From: Mucilaginibacter sp. dw_454
Lineage (GTDB): Bacteria > Bacteroidota > Bacteroidia > Sphingobacteriales > Sphingobacteriaceae
Assembly: GCF_018449775.1 (NCBI RefSeq)
Contig: NZ_JAAVVB010000002.1
Coordinates: 372,001-436,000, forward strand
DNA: 64,000 nt
Direction of reading: 5' to 3'
Part shown: positions 44,704-55,969 of the stretch, one piece after another
Position numbering within the stretch: the stretch's first letter is position 1
Layout: each line of letters starts with the position of its first letter
Made by a program: the position numbers and the translations under genes
Notes under the pieces: model-generated
Database searches by the model: none
Told to the model about the DNA's origin: nothing
The model's input: the letters and a program-made list of their open reading frames with translations, nothing else

Positions 44704-45381
44704 ATGATAACCCCTTATTCTCTCTCGGCGCTCATACTTGCTTATCTATTTGGTTCTATCCCAACGGCTGTTTGGATAGGTATGGCGTTTTACGGAATTG
44801 ATGTTAGAGAATACGGAAGTGGTAATGCAGGGGCAACTAATACTTTCAGGGTATTGGGCAAAAAAGCCGGCATACCTGTAATGCTGCTTGATATTTTGAA
44901 AGGATTCACTGCCACCAACCTGGCTTATTTTATCGGGGTTACCACCACCGGTGGTGTAAATTCAAACTCTTATAGCAACTATGCACTTGCCTTGGGCATT
45001 GCGGCAGTTATGGGGCACCTTTTTCCAGTATTTGCAGGGTTTAGAGGTGGCAAGGGGATTGCCACTTTATTAGGTATGGTGCTAGCCATACATTTTCATG
45101 CTGCGTTGCTTTGCGTAATAGTGTTTATTATCGTATTGCTGATATTCAGATATGTGTCATTAGGCTCTATTTTAGCCGGATTTACTTATTTGATTGGGGT
45201 GACATTTATCTTTCCCAGCAACCGATCTGTAGTAATATATGGCATGTGTATGTGCCTGCTGATTTTGGTTACTCACCAGAAAAATATTGAACGCTTGATA
45301 CGCGGCACCGAGAATAAGGTTAATCTCTTTAAAAAGAAAAAACCGACAGTTATCGACGATAAGTCAACTGCAGAAGATTAA
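44704..45381 (+). CDS. plsY: Glycerol-3-phosphate acyltransferase PlsY
   Basis: The 225-residue membrane protein has five main hydrophobic helices. The three PlsY signatures are visible: GSGNAGATNTFRVLGKKAG near 38-56, GFRGGKGIAT near 110-119 and a VSLGSI motif near 151-156. It makes lysophosphatidate from acyl phosphate in the first step of phospholipid synthesis. A polar K/D/E-rich tail of about 25 residues ends the protein. Its TAA shares a TTAA tetramer with the convergent pabB stop. Confidence 0.93.
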   Translation: MITPYSLSALILAYLFGSIPTAVWIGMAFYGIDVREYGSGNAGATNTFRVLGKKAGIPVMLLDILKGFTATNLAYFIGVTTTGGVNSNSYSNYALALGIAAVMGHLFPVFAGFRGGKGIATLLGMVLAIHFHAALLCVIVFIIVLLIFRYVSLGSILAGFTYLIGVTFIFPSNRSVVIYGMCMCLLILVTHQKNIERLIRGTENKVNLFKKKKPTVIDDKSTAED

Positions 45382-46646
45382 TTAAGCGACTGCCCCAAAA
45401 CTTCTAAAATAGCCTTAGCCTTAAGCAGGCATTCATCGTATTCTTTCTCGGCATCAGCATTATAGGTGATTGCCCCTCCTGTGTGAAAAGATAAGTATTT
45501 ATCGGTAGTATTATAAAGGAGTGTGCGGATCACCACGTTAAAATCAAAATCATTATTTGGGCTGAAATAGCCTATCGCCCCTGAATAAATGCCGCGTTTG
45601 CTACGCTCGTATTTTTCCATCAACTGCATAGAGCGTATTTTAGGCGCCCCCGTCATGCTGCCCATAGGGAAGGTATTTCTGATCGCTTGTACTGCACTGA
45701 TGCCATCGTTCAATTCACATACTACAGTTGATATCATCTGATGTACCTGGTTAAAAGTATAGATGCCAAATAGCTCTTCTGTTTTTACCGTACCTGGTTT
45801 GGCCGAGTGTGTCAAATCATTACGTACCAGGTCGACAATCATTACATTTTCCTGTAACTCTTTAGCATGATGACGTAACTGATCTTTGATAGCTTCGTCC
45901 TCTTCCGGTGTTTGGCCGCGTTTTGCTGTGCCTTTAATGGGCTGCGATATCAATTTATCACCACGTTTAGCCAGGAAACGCTCTGGCGAGGCGCAGAGGA
46001 TATAATTATCCTGCCACTTATAGAATGTACCAAATGGGGTAGGTGATACCCTGCTAAGCTGTAAAAAGGTGGCTACCGGGTCGATATTGGCGTCGTCTGC
46101 AAAAAACTCCTGGCAGAAGTTGGTTACGTAGATATCTCCACGGACGATATGATCCTTGATTTGGTTAACGGAATCTACATAATCAGCTTTGCTGAATCTG
46201 GCTTGCAGGTTAATATCGTTAGGTTGATAATCCGCTAATATCTGTGAATTAATAGCTTCAAAAGCAGTCTGGACATCATCGCCGATAATTTCCACCAATC
46301 CGTTATTAATCAAAATATGATATCGCGGAGCAAAGAAAAATAAATCAGGGAAATGCAGATGATCAGGATTTTTTGAGGATAGTTGCTCGATCTCGTTCTT
46401 TAAATCATAGCTGAAAAAGCCTGTTAACCAACCCGGATGCCTTGCCCTGAATTTCTCCAGTTCATCAAATGCCGAGCCGGCGTTTAGCGTTACACTATCC
46501 TGAACGCCAGCCGTTATCAACGTATCAAATTTTGAATAAGGGTCATTAAAGCTGTTGGAGTCCAGGTAGGCGCAGACATCAAAACCGGCAGCCCACTGCA
46601 GTGCTTTGTGCTTAAATAAATCCAGATCAGTTACCTGTAAAATCAC
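45378..46646 (-). CDS. pabB: Aminodeoxychorismate synthase component I
   Basis: The 422-residue chorismate-binding enzyme has the family blocks PIKGTAKRG, ENVMIVDLVRNDL, FPMGSMTGAPKIRSMQLM and YSGAIGYF. The PIKGT motif marks the PabB/ADC synthase type, as opposed to TrpE. It makes aminodeoxychorismate for folate. The N-terminal region is shorter than in TrpE. It starts at GTG 46646; a TAACTTTA sequence ends four bases upstream, which suggests a leaderless message. No pabA or pabC is adjacent. Confidence 0.9.
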   Translation of the reverse strand: MILQVTDLDLFKHKALQWAAGFDVCAYLDSNSFNDPYSKFDTLITAGVQDSVTLNAGSAFDELEKFRARHPGWLTGFFSYDLKNEIEQLSSKNPDHLHFPDLFFFAPRYHILINNGLVEIIGDDVQTAFEAINSQILADYQPNDINLQARFSKADYVDSVNQIKDHIVRGDIYVTNFCQEFFADDANIDPVATFLQLSRVSPTPFGTFYKWQDNYILCASPERFLAKRGDKLISQPIKGTAKRGQTPEEDEAIKDQLRHHAKELQENVMIVDLVRNDLTHSAKPGTVKTEELFGIYTFNQVHQMISTVVCELNDGISAVQAIRNTFPMGSMTGAPKIRSMQLMEKYERSKRGIYSGAIGYFSPNNDFDFNVVIRTLLYNTTDKYLSFHTGGAITYNADAEKEYDECLLKAKAILEVLGQSLN

Positions 46647-46650
46647 TTGG

Positions 46651-46658
46651 TAAAGTTA
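46651..46658 (-). promoter_or_regulatory. -7-like box of pabB
   Basis: The minus strand reads TAACTTTA (one mismatch to TAnnTTTG), four bases (CCAA) before the GTG. It shares the CCAA spacer seen at engB. Confidence 0.45.
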
Positions 46659-46688
46659 CGTAATTGCCTTGTCGAATACTTTGAAAAG

Positions 46689-46715
46689 AAAAGTCCCGCG
46701 GGTGCGGGACTTTTT
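46689..46715 (-). terminator. Terminator of the fur-purA run
   Basis: AAAAGTCCCGC-gggt-GCGGGACTTTT is a perfect 11-base stem flanked by A and T runs. On the minus strand it lies 6 bases after the purA stop. It could also work on the plus strand. Confidence 0.85.
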
Positions 46716-46720
46716 ATGAT

Positions 46721-48630
<1,910 letters not shown>

Positions 48631-48881
48631 TTAAAATCGGTCGGTTTAATTTTAAAAAGAGTACAACAAAAGTTTATGCTGATGTCTGATAGCCATAACG
48701 CCTGCTGAGCTAGTTGTTTTACCCTCTCAAAGCCGTAATAAGCTAATAGAGTTTCAAAATCTTCAGCTTTGCCTCTTTCAATCACTTTTTCAACGACAAA
48801 TCGCGCGTTCTTTTCGTAATCGATATTATCCATATCGACATCCCAAAATGCTTGTTTGCTTATTGCAGGTTTATTCATACT

Positions 48882-49349
48882 CTAAACTTTTCTATCGCAA
48901 AAGCCCTCTTTTAGTTTTTCACAATTACCATAAAGATTTAAAGAGTGGTGTTTGATGTCGAATTTTAACAAGCTGCCCATCATGCTTTGAATCTGCTGAA
49001 TGCGCGGATCGCAAAACTCAACTACCTTACCACAATCCAGACAAATAATGTGATCATGCTGCTTGTAGCCGTATGATTTCTCAAACTGTGCCATGTTTTT
49101 ACCAAACTGGTGTTTGGTCACCAAATCGCATGATACCAGCAATTCTAACGTGTTATAAACCGTAGCGCGGCTAACTCGGTATTTTTTATTTTTCATGTGG
49201 ATATAAAGAGATTCCACATCAAAATGGTCACTGCGTGAGTATATTTCTTCTAATATGGCAAAGCGCTCAGGGGTTTTACGCAAAGCTTTATTTTCAAGGT
49301 AAGCCTCGAAAATCTTTTTAACCATATCTATAGTTTCCTGTTGGGACAT
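48882..49349 (-). CDS. Fur-family metalloregulator
   Basis: The 155-residue protein has a winged helix ([20 protein letters not shown], residues 58-77) and the metal sites H98, H100, and C103/C106 (CLDCGK), with a third cysteine at 113 and one near the C-terminus. Fur, Zur and PerR cannot be told apart safely; the cysteines give a structural zinc in all. A perfect TACCTTTG box is 18 bases upstream. It is the first gene of a run continuing through the AbiEii pair to purA. Confidence 0.9.
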   Translation of the reverse strand: MSQQETIDMVKKIFEAYLENKALRKTPERFAILEEIYSRSDHFDVESLYIHMKNKKYRVSRATVYNTLELLVSCDLVTKHQFGKNMAQFEKSYGYKQHDHIICLDCGKVVEFCDPRIQQIQSMMGSLLKFDIKHHSLNLYGNCEKLKEGFCDRKV

Positions 49350-49367
49350 ACTGTTTTATTGAAGTAT

Positions 49368-49375
49368 CAAAGGTA
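49368..49375 (-). promoter_or_regulatory. -7 promoter box of the fur-purA run
   Basis: The minus strand reads TACCTTTG, 18 bases before the fur ATG. A family E repeat begins five bases further upstream. Confidence 0.6.
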
Positions 49376-49380
49376 GCGAT

Positions 49381-49528
49381 TAGAATCAAGAATTAAGAGC
49401 CAAGATTCAAGACCTAAATCTGTTAAATGTCAATTATTAGACTTGAAAAGCAAAAATCAAGAGTTGAAAGAACAGACAATTTTTTGATAAACTATAGTCT
49501 TGACTCTTGATTCTTGGCTCTTGTTTCT
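49381..49528. repeat. AATCAAGAATTAAGAGCC inverted repeat, family E
   Basis: Left-arm words AATCAAGAATTAAGAGCCAA and right-arm words GACTCTTGATTCTTGGCTC face each other over about 148 bases, with an additional internal AAATCAAGAGTTG word. It fills the gap between relA/spoT and fur and ends next to the fur -7 box. Confidence 0.7.
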
Positions 49529-49531
49529 AAC

Positions 49532-51751
49532 TTAAGACGCTTTATCAATGGCATCAAAACGAGCTACCGAAGTAATTCCGTTTACGGTTTTTAGACGTTT
49601 GATCAGGTTGTCTAAGTGTTCGGTGTCATTTACGTAAACCATGATAGAGCCTTCAAAGATGCCGTTATCGCTGTCGACTGTGATAGAACGCATATTTACT
49701 TTAAAGTCGTGCGAGATAACGGTGGTTAGACGATTAATCAGACCTACATCATCAATGCCGGTAATACGCAGACCGGTTAAGAAAGCCAGTTCCTGCTGGT
49801 TCGTCCACCTGGCCTTTACTACACGATAACCATAATTAGCCATTAGCTTAGTAGCGTTGGGGCAATTGGTTCGATGGATCTTGATACCATCGCTAACCGT
49901 AATGAAACCAAATACATCATCGCCGGGGATAGGATTACAGCAAGCAGCCAGCTTATAGTCAATTTTCTGCATATCCTCGCCAATAAGCAGTATGTCGCTG
50001 TCTTTAGCTTTGATATTACGCAGCAAACCTTGTAATTGCTCGTTATCAATCTTATCCTGTGGCTTGTTCTCAACCACTTTTTCAGATAACTGATACTCCT
50101 TCAGATCTTTCATGTCGATCAATCCTTTGGCGACATTAAAGAACAAATCCTGCGTTGATGGCAGTTTAAAGAAATAGCTGATCTTATGGATATTTTCGGA
50201 GTTATAAGTGATCTTTAACGATTTTAACTTACGCTCCAAAATCTCTTTACCGTCTTCGGCAATCTTACGCTTTTCTTCTTTAAGTGCCGATTTGATCTTG
50301 GCTTTAGCTTTCGCGGTTACCACAAAACTCAGCCAGTCCTCTTTAGGTACCTGCTTGCTCGAAGTGATAACTTCTACCTGGTCGCCGTTTTGCAGTTTGT
50401 AGCTTAATGGTACCAGTTTATGATTAACCTTGGCGCCAATACAGCTTGCACCTACATCGGTGTGAATCTCAAAAGCAAAATCGAGCGCTGTGGCATTTAA
50501 AGGCAGTTGAATAAGCGCGCCTTTAGGCGTAAAAATGAAAATCTCGTCAGAGAATAAATTCATCTTGAAATCATCCAGAAACTCTAGTGCGTTTGAGTCG
50601 GGGTTTTTCAGCATATCTCGTACCTTTTGTACCCACTGGTCAAGGCCGCTATCGGTCGATGATTCCTTATATTTCCAATGCGCTGCGAAACCTTTTTCGG
50701 CAATCTCATTCATGCGTTTAGTACGGATCTGTACTTCAACCCATTGGCCACGCGGCCCCATTACTGTGGTGTGCAGTGACTCATAGCCATTTGCCTTTGG
50801 CGACGAGATCCAGTCGCGCAGGCGGTCCGGATTAGGGCGATAAAGGTCTGTTACTATCGAGTACGCTTTCCAGCAGTCCGCTTTTTCGTTTTCAGGTGTG
50901 CTGTCCAGAATTACACGGATGGCAAAAAGATCATACACTTCCTCAAACGGAACAGACTTTTTCTTCATCTTGTTCCAGATGGAATGGATAGATTTCGGTC
51001 TGCCGAACAAATCGGCTTCCAAACCCTGTGCCGATAAAACTTTTTTTACCGGCTCAATAAAATCACGTATAAATTTCTCGCGCTCGGTCTTTTTCTCGTT
51101 AAGTTTATTTTTAATGAATTGGTAAGTTTCCCGTTCCATGTATTTCATAGACAGGTCTTCCATTTCAGACTTTATAGCATACAAACCCAGGCGGTGAGCC
51201 AGCGGCGCGTACAGGTAAATTGTTTCTGAAGATATTTTTAACTGCTTGTCGCGCGGCATAAACTCCATGGTACGCATGTTATGCAGGCGGTCGGCCAGTT
51301 TGATCAAGATCACCCTAACATCGTCTGCCAGAGTAAGCAGCATCTTTCTAAAGTTCTCGGCTTGCAAAGAGCTGTTGGTATCAAATACACCCGATATTTT
51401 GGTAAGGCCGTCAATGATCTTGGCCACTTTTTTACCAAATTCCTGTTCAATGTCATCAAGCGTTACATCGGTATCTTCAACAACATCGTGCAGCAAGGCG
51501 CATACAATTGAAGTAGTACCCAGGCCAATTTCTTCGGCAGCTATCTGGGCAACGGCAATAGGGTGGTATATATAGGGTTCGCCACTTTTACGGCGCATAT
51601 CTTTATGGCTCTCTAATGCCATGTCAAAGGCCTTGCGTATCATGCGTTTGTCGCCCTTTTGCAGGGTCGATTTACTTGCACGCAACAATGCCCGATATCG
51701 CTTTAGTATCTCGGTCTTCTCGGCTTCCAGGTCAATTACTAATTCTTTCAT
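49532..51751 (-). CDS. Bifunctional (p)ppGpp synthase/hydrolase (RelA/SpoT)
   Basis: The 739-residue stringent-response enzyme has an intact HD hydrolase domain (HPIAVAQIAAEE, ALLHDVVEDTD), a synthetase domain with ANGYESLHTTVMGP, a TGS domain (EIFIFTPKGALIQLP) and a C-terminal ACT domain. The intact HD motif supports a bifunctional, SpoT-like role rather than a synthase-only RelA. The length is normal. It precedes fur on the same strand but is separated from it by a repeat. Confidence 0.94.
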   Translation of the reverse strand: MKELVIDLEAEKTEILKRYRALLRASKSTLQKGDKRMIRKAFDMALESHKDMRRKSGEPYIYHPIAVAQIAAEEIGLGTTSIVCALLHDVVEDTDVTLDDIEQEFGKKVAKIIDGLTKISGVFDTNSSLQAENFRKMLLTLADDVRVILIKLADRLHNMRTMEFMPRDKQLKISSETIYLYAPLAHRLGLYAIKSEMEDLSMKYMERETYQFIKNKLNEKKTEREKFIRDFIEPVKKVLSAQGLEADLFGRPKSIHSIWNKMKKKSVPFEEVYDLFAIRVILDSTPENEKADCWKAYSIVTDLYRPNPDRLRDWISSPKANGYESLHTTVMGPRGQWVEVQIRTKRMNEIAEKGFAAHWKYKESSTDSGLDQWVQKVRDMLKNPDSNALEFLDDFKMNLFSDEIFIFTPKGALIQLPLNATALDFAFEIHTDVGASCIGAKVNHKLVPLSYKLQNGDQVEVITSSKQVPKEDWLSFVVTAKAKAKIKSALKEEKRKIAEDGKEILERKLKSLKITYNSENIHKISYFFKLPSTQDLFFNVAKGLIDMKDLKEYQLSEKVVENKPQDKIDNEQLQGLLRNIKAKDSDILLIGEDMQKIDYKLAACCNPIPGDDVFGFITVSDGIKIHRTNCPNATKLMANYGYRVVKARWTNQQELAFLTGLRITGIDDVGLINRLTTVISHDFKVNMRSITVDSDNGIFEGSIMVYVNDTEHLDNLIKRLKTVNGITSVARFDAIDKAS

Positions 51752-51836
51752 TTATAAGGCTGTATCAGCACACATCATTAACACACAATAAATAATAAAA
51801 TTGCAGGTTATTATGGGATGCAAAAAAAAATTGCAT

Positions 51837-51844
51837 TAATTTTG
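51837..51844 (+). promoter_or_regulatory. -7 promoter box of the DUF4294-Gpx-bshB1 operon
   Basis: TAATTTTG matches TAnnTTTG, 14 bases before the ATG at 51859. Confidence 0.5.
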
Positions 51845-51858
51845 TATTAGGTAAATTT

Positions 51859-52479
51859 ATGAAATTATTTGGGCTTTTAATAGGGTTTTGCTGCTTGGTG
51901 GGTACTGTTTGTGCCCAATCACGTCCTCCTTTACCTGTAACTGGCAAAAATGATACCATTAAGACCTATGTAACTATTCTTGATGGCGAGATGGTGCCCT
52001 GGGTTGTTGTGCCCGAGGTTATCATACGCGCATCGCGGATATTTAAGACCGATGCCGACCGCCGTGCCTATAATTTATTGCGTTATAATGTGAGTAAAGT
52101 TATACCGTATGCCCACTATGCCGGCGACAGGTATCGTAAACTACAACGCGACCTGGCCTTAACCGGTGATAAAGACAAACAAAAAGCCTTGATTGAAAAC
52201 TGTAATACAGAGATCAAGAACATGTTTAATAAAAACATCAAAGACCTGACAATTAGTCAGGGTGAAATTTTGATCAAGTTAATCAATCGCGAAACTGATG
52301 TGACTACCTATGCTGTGGTAAAAGAGCTAAAAGGATCATTCAACGCATTTTGGATGAACGGGCTTGCACATGTTTTTGGGCATGATTTAAAAGAGACCTA
52401 CGATCGTGATGAGCAACGCGATATTGAATCAATACTGCAAGAGTTCAATTATGACGCTTACAAACCAGCGTCCTACTAA
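51859..52479 (+). CDS. DUF4294 protein
   Basis: The 206-residue protein has a signal peptide (FCCLVGTVCAQS, cleavage near 20) and is predicted to be periplasmic or outer-membrane associated. The mature part starts with a strand pair (VTILDGEMVPWVVVPEV) and a basic helical stretch (RRAYNLLRYNVSKVIPYAHY) characteristic of DUF4294, found in Bacteroidota. Function unknown. It is 3 bases before the peroxidase gene and probably cotranscribed with it and bshB1. Confidence 0.85.
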   Translation: MKLFGLLIGFCCLVGTVCAQSRPPLPVTGKNDTIKTYVTILDGEMVPWVVVPEVIIRASRIFKTDADRRAYNLLRYNVSKVIPYAHYAGDRYRKLQRDLALTGDKDKQKALIENCNTEIKNMFNKNIKDLTISQGEILIKLINRETDVTTYAVVKELKGSFNAFWMNGLAHVFGHDLKETYDRDEQRDIESILQEFNYDAYKPASY

Positions 52480-52482
52480 ATA

Positions 52483-52983
52483 ATGAGCGATAAAACAATC
52501 TACCCATTTCAAGCCCACAAAATTTCGGGCGATGAAATCAATTTGTCAGAATATAAAAACAAAGTACTGCTGATAGTTAACACGGCATCTCAATGCGGAT
52601 TTACACCGCAATTAAAAGATCTGGTTGCGTTAAAAACAGAATTTTCTGATCAGGATTTTGAAATACTGGCTTTTCCATCAAACGATTTTGGCGGGCAGGA
52701 GCCTTTAGAAGGCGAAGCTATAGCTGCTTTTTGCGAGAACTACGGGTCGAATTTCCCGGTGTTTGATAAGATACGGGTGCGTGGGCCGTATGCCGATCCG
52801 CTATATCAATTTTTTGCAGATAAGAAGCAGAATGGTAAAATAAGCTCGGTACCACGCTGGAACTTTCATAAATTCCTGATCAACAGAAAAGGGGAGGTTA
52901 CAGACTTTTATTATCCGTTTACCAATCCAACATCTTCAAAAATTAAGAAAAAGATCAATAAGCTTTTAGCTGCCGATCAATAA
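52483..52983 (+). CDS. Glutathione peroxidase-family thiol peroxidase
   Basis: The 166-residue protein has the peroxidatic Cys38 in NTASQCGFTPQ, the Gln in FPSNDFGGQEP and the Trp-Asn pair in WNFHKFLI, so the catalytic tetrad is complete. It has cysteine, not selenocysteine. It lies 16 bases before bshB1, a bacillithiol gene, which suggests thioredoxin or a bacillithiol-based reductant rather than glutathione. No second resolving cysteine is obvious. Confidence 0.9.
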   Translation: MSDKTIYPFQAHKISGDEINLSEYKNKVLLIVNTASQCGFTPQLKDLVALKTEFSDQDFEILAFPSNDFGGQEPLEGEAIAAFCENYGSNFPVFDKIRVRGPYADPLYQFFADKKQNGKISSVPRWNFHKFLINRKGEVTDFYYPFTNPTSSKIKKKINKLLAADQ

Positions 52984-52999
52984 ATCATCCACAGAAAAA

Positions 53000-53722
53000 A
53001 TGCTTAAATTAGATATATTGGTTTTAGCCGTACACCCTGACGATGCCGAGTTGGGGTGTGGGGGTACCATATTAAAACATATTGCCTCAGGTAAAAAAGT
53101 AGGTATTGTTGACTTAACCCGTGGCGAGTTAGGAACACGCGGCTCGGCCGAGATCCGGGATAAAGAAGCTGCCGCCGCCGCCGAAATATTGGGCTTAGCT
53201 GTGCGTGAAAACCTGGCTATACCCGATGGCTTTTTTGAAAACACTAAAGAATATCAGCTTAAAGTAATTGAAGCCATTCGCAAATTTCAACCTGAACTCA
53301 TAATTGGCAATGCTTATCATGACCGCCATCCTGATCATGGCCGGGCCTGTAAGCTGATAACTGATTCGGTTTTCTTATCCGGCTTGCGCAAAATAGAAAC
53401 TTACCAGGATGGCCAGTTACAAGAACCATGGCGCCCTGAATTACTGCTTCATTTTATACAAGATATGTATATAGAACCCGATATCGTGATAGACGTGACG
53501 GAGCATTGGGACAAAAAACTGGAAAGCATTTTTGCTTACGGATCGCAATTTCATAATCCCGAATGGGGGGACGAACCACAAACCTACATTTCGTCGCCCG
53601 AATTTATTGCAGTGGTTGAGAGCCGCGCCCGCGAATTTGGCAAAGCAATCCATGTAAAATTTGCAGAAGGCTTTACATCCCGCAAAATTTTAGGTGTAGA
53701 TAATTTGTTTGATCTGAAGTAG
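53000..53722 (+). CDS. bshB1: Bacillithiol biosynthesis deacetylase BshB1
   Basis: The 240-residue LmbE/PIG-L-fold zinc enzyme has the metal motif HPDDAELGCGG (His12, Asp14, Asp15) and the third ligand in DRHPDHGRA. It removes acetate from GlcNAc-malate to give GlcN-malate, the second step of bacillithiol synthesis. The protein matches the BshB1 subfamily in length and in the closing IHVKFAEGF segment. bshA and bshC are not in the window. Confidence 0.92.
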   Translation: MLKLDILVLAVHPDDAELGCGGTILKHIASGKKVGIVDLTRGELGTRGSAEIRDKEAAAAAEILGLAVRENLAIPDGFFENTKEYQLKVIEAIRKFQPELIIGNAYHDRHPDHGRACKLITDSVFLSGLRKIETYQDGQLQEPWRPELLLHFIQDMYIEPDIVIDVTEHWDKKLESIFAYGSQFHNPEWGDEPQTYISSPEFIAVVESRAREFGKAIHVKFAEGFTSRKILGVDNLFDLK

Positions 53723-53728
53723 ATTTTT

Positions 53729-53824
53729 TAGTCCATGGTCGATGGTCCATAGACCATGGTTGTTTGTGATCAGCTAAAATAATCGTCGCCAAATAGCCAC
53801 TATCGACTATGGTCCATGGACTAT
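53729..53824. repeat. CCATAGTCGATGGACC inverted repeat, family C copy 2
   Basis: The left arm has TAGTCCATGGTCGATGG and the right arm CTATCGACTATGGTCC, so the words match copy 1 at 8724 with point differences. It fills the gap between bshB1 and the convergent hypothetical gene. Confidence 0.75.
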
Positions 53825-53830
53825 TAACCC

Positions 53831-54274
53831 TTAAATCGCTACGTACTCAAAACGATTATTATCGTGGTTACGCTGGCGAATAAGCTTGTTTTCTTTTGCC
53901 AGTTTTAACAAGATGCCGGACAATTCAGATGTTTTAAAGTCAGAATTGAAATGCTCTTTGCAGTAATCTGCTATACTGGATATAGAATGTGGCGCTTTAA
54001 AGAAATCTGTATTTAATAACTGATTCAGTATTTTGGTGGCTCCCGGTTTTTTACGGCTTATGGCATTACTGTAAACACCATTGTCGCCAGACTTTATTTT
54101 GGTTGCTTTCTTTTGTAAAAACTCCAAACCTTCTGCATCTCCTCTTTCAAACTCAATCATTGCATCTAACAGCTTGTCGACAACTTTTACCTGAACGGCT
54201 TCTGATTGGAATGCATTTACAACCTCTGATATTTCTATCAATTGTTTCTTCAGTTTTTCAATGGGTTTGCTCAT
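53831..54274 (-). CDS. Hypothetical protein with a C-terminal winged-helix-like region
   Basis: This 147-residue protein I do not recognise. Residues 1-70 are helical (LKKQLIEISEVVNAF). The C-terminal 60 residues (SISSIADYCKEHFNSDFKTS then LSGILLKLAKENKLIRQRN) look like a winged helix, so DNA or RNA binding is possible. It is isolated: a repeat lies downstream and a 190-base gap without signals upstream. Confidence 0.65.
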   Translation of the reverse strand: MSKPIEKLKKQLIEISEVVNAFQSEAVQVKVVDKLLDAMIEFERGDAEGLEFLQKKATKIKSGDNGVYSNAISRKKPGATKILNQLLNTDFFKAPHSISSIADYCKEHFNSDFKTSELSGILLKLAKENKLIRQRNHDNNRFEYVAI

Positions 54275-54464
54275 GATATATTATAGGCTACGGTGAATGT
54301 ATTATTCCGGAAAAAGGTAACAGCGCAATACTAGGGGAGATATTATTCTGTTGACAGAAATAGTGATAATAGATGTTAACGCAAACATACGATTATAGTA
54401 TAGTTTGCCTAAAATAATTGTCGGGATACAACTAAAAACCGCTACTTGTAGCGAAATTATTACA

Positions 54465-55796
54465 TTATAGCTTTTTAATAATATCTGCCAGGATATTTAA
54501 TCCCTCGTCGATATTATTTTTTTCGATAATAAGTGCCGGCCTGAAACGGATAGTGCTGGTACCACACCCCAGGAACATTACGTCCCTTTCCATACCCATG
54601 CGGATAAAATTATCGCGCGTTGTTTTGTCGGCAAAATCAAAGGCAGTGAGCAGGCCCTTACCGCGCACATTACCTATCACCTGGTTGTCGTTGGCTATTT
54701 TTAATAATTGCTCCTGTAGATATTGACCGGTCTCCGCAGCCTTTGCACAAAGCCCATCTTCTTCGACAATCTCCAATATTTTTGATGATCGTACCATATC
54801 CACCAAACTCCCACCCCAGGTTGAATTAATGCGCGATGACACATTGAATACGTTATGCTCAACTTCGTCTACCCGCCGGCTGGCCAGTATACCGCAAACC
54901 TGCATCTTTTTGCCAAAAGCTATAATGTCTGGCCGGGCCTTCTCGCCAAAATGCTCGTGACACCAAAATTTGCCAGATAAAGCTACGCCGGTTTGCACTT
55001 CGTCGTAAATCAATAAAGCCTCATTCTCGTCAGCCAGTACACGTAACTGCTCCATAAATTCTTTGCGGGCATGATTGTCGCCGCCTTCTGCTTGTACTGG
55101 CTCAACAATAATGGCGCAGATATCGTCTTTGTTGTCGATGAATGCCTGTTTTATTTGGGCGATGGATTTTTCCTCGCGCGCAATCAGGTCGGCCAGATTA
55201 GCATCCGTCAGCGGAAATCTAATAGCTGGGAACGACACCCGTGGCCAGTCAAACTTAGCGTACCACTTGGTTTTAACGGGCAGGGTATTGGTTAAACTCA
55301 TGGTATAGCCTGAGCGGCCATGAAAGGCATTTTCAAAATGCAAAATTTTCGTGCCTTTTTCGATAGTGTATCCTTTGGCAAAGTTCTTTTGCACCTTCCA
55401 GTCCATCGCTGTTTTCAGGGCGTTTTCTATCGCTAGTGTCCCACCGGATATAAAGAAGGCATGCGGCAAATAATCAGGAATGCCTATGCGCTCAAAGGTT
55501 TGCACAAATTGCGCGTATTGCTCGGTATAAATGTCAGAGTTAGATGGATTGGTGAGCGCAGCCAGCATCAGGCTTTTCTTGAATGCTTCGTCGTTTAGCA
55601 TCTTTGGATGATTATAACCCAGAGGCACCGATGCAAAGCAAGTGAAAAAGTCCAGCAGTGTACGTTTATTCTTCGAATCGTAAATATGTACGCCCTGACT
55701 TTTCTCCATATCGAAAGTAAGGTCGAAGCCATCGGCCAGTACATGTTTGTTTAATGATTCGATAACATTTTCGGGGGCGACAGATAGCTTATACAT
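54465..55796 (-). CDS. lat: L-lysine 6-transaminase
   Basis: The 443-residue class III PLP aminotransferase has FFISGGTLAIENALKTA, HFENAFHGRSGYTMSLTN, the Asp-Glu-x-Gln set YDEVQTG near 264-270 and the PLP-binding lysine in AFGKKMQVCG (Lys296). This layout is that of lysine epsilon-aminotransferases, which move the 6-amino group of lysine to 2-oxoglutarate. A catabolic or pipecolate-type route is likely; no partner dehydrogenase gene is adjacent. Confidence 0.88.
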   Translation of the reverse strand: MYKLSVAPENVIESLNKHVLADGFDLTFDMEKSQGVHIYDSKNKRTLLDFFTCFASVPLGYNHPKMLNDEAFKKSLMLAALTNPSNSDIYTEQYAQFVQTFERIGIPDYLPHAFFISGGTLAIENALKTAMDWKVQKNFAKGYTIEKGTKILHFENAFHGRSGYTMSLTNTLPVKTKWYAKFDWPRVSFPAIRFPLTDANLADLIAREEKSIAQIKQAFIDNKDDICAIIVEPVQAEGGDNHARKEFMEQLRVLADENEALLIYDEVQTGVALSGKFWCHEHFGEKARPDIIAFGKKMQVCGILASRRVDEVEHNVFNVSSRINSTWGGSLVDMVRSSKILEIVEEDGLCAKAAETGQYLQEQLLKIANDNQVIGNVRGKGLLTAFDFADKTTRDNFIRMGMERDVMFLGCGTSTIRFRPALIIEKNNIDEGLNILADIIKKL

Positions 55797-55969
55797 ACAA
55801 TTACGCTTTTATCAAATTTAATAAAAAGCCCCTGAAATAGCTAATAAAGCGGTTTTTGAACCCATGCGTCAAAATCAGGGTTTAAATTGTTTAAACCTTG
55901 TTTTTGTACCGATGCCGGGTTTGGTATTAAAATCTTTTTTGTCGAAGAGTATTGAAAGCGACAGAAATC

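Noticed and set aside
52586..52606. Selenocysteine in the peroxidase
   Set aside because: The peroxidatic codon is TGC for cysteine; there is no in-frame TGA and no need for a SECIS element.
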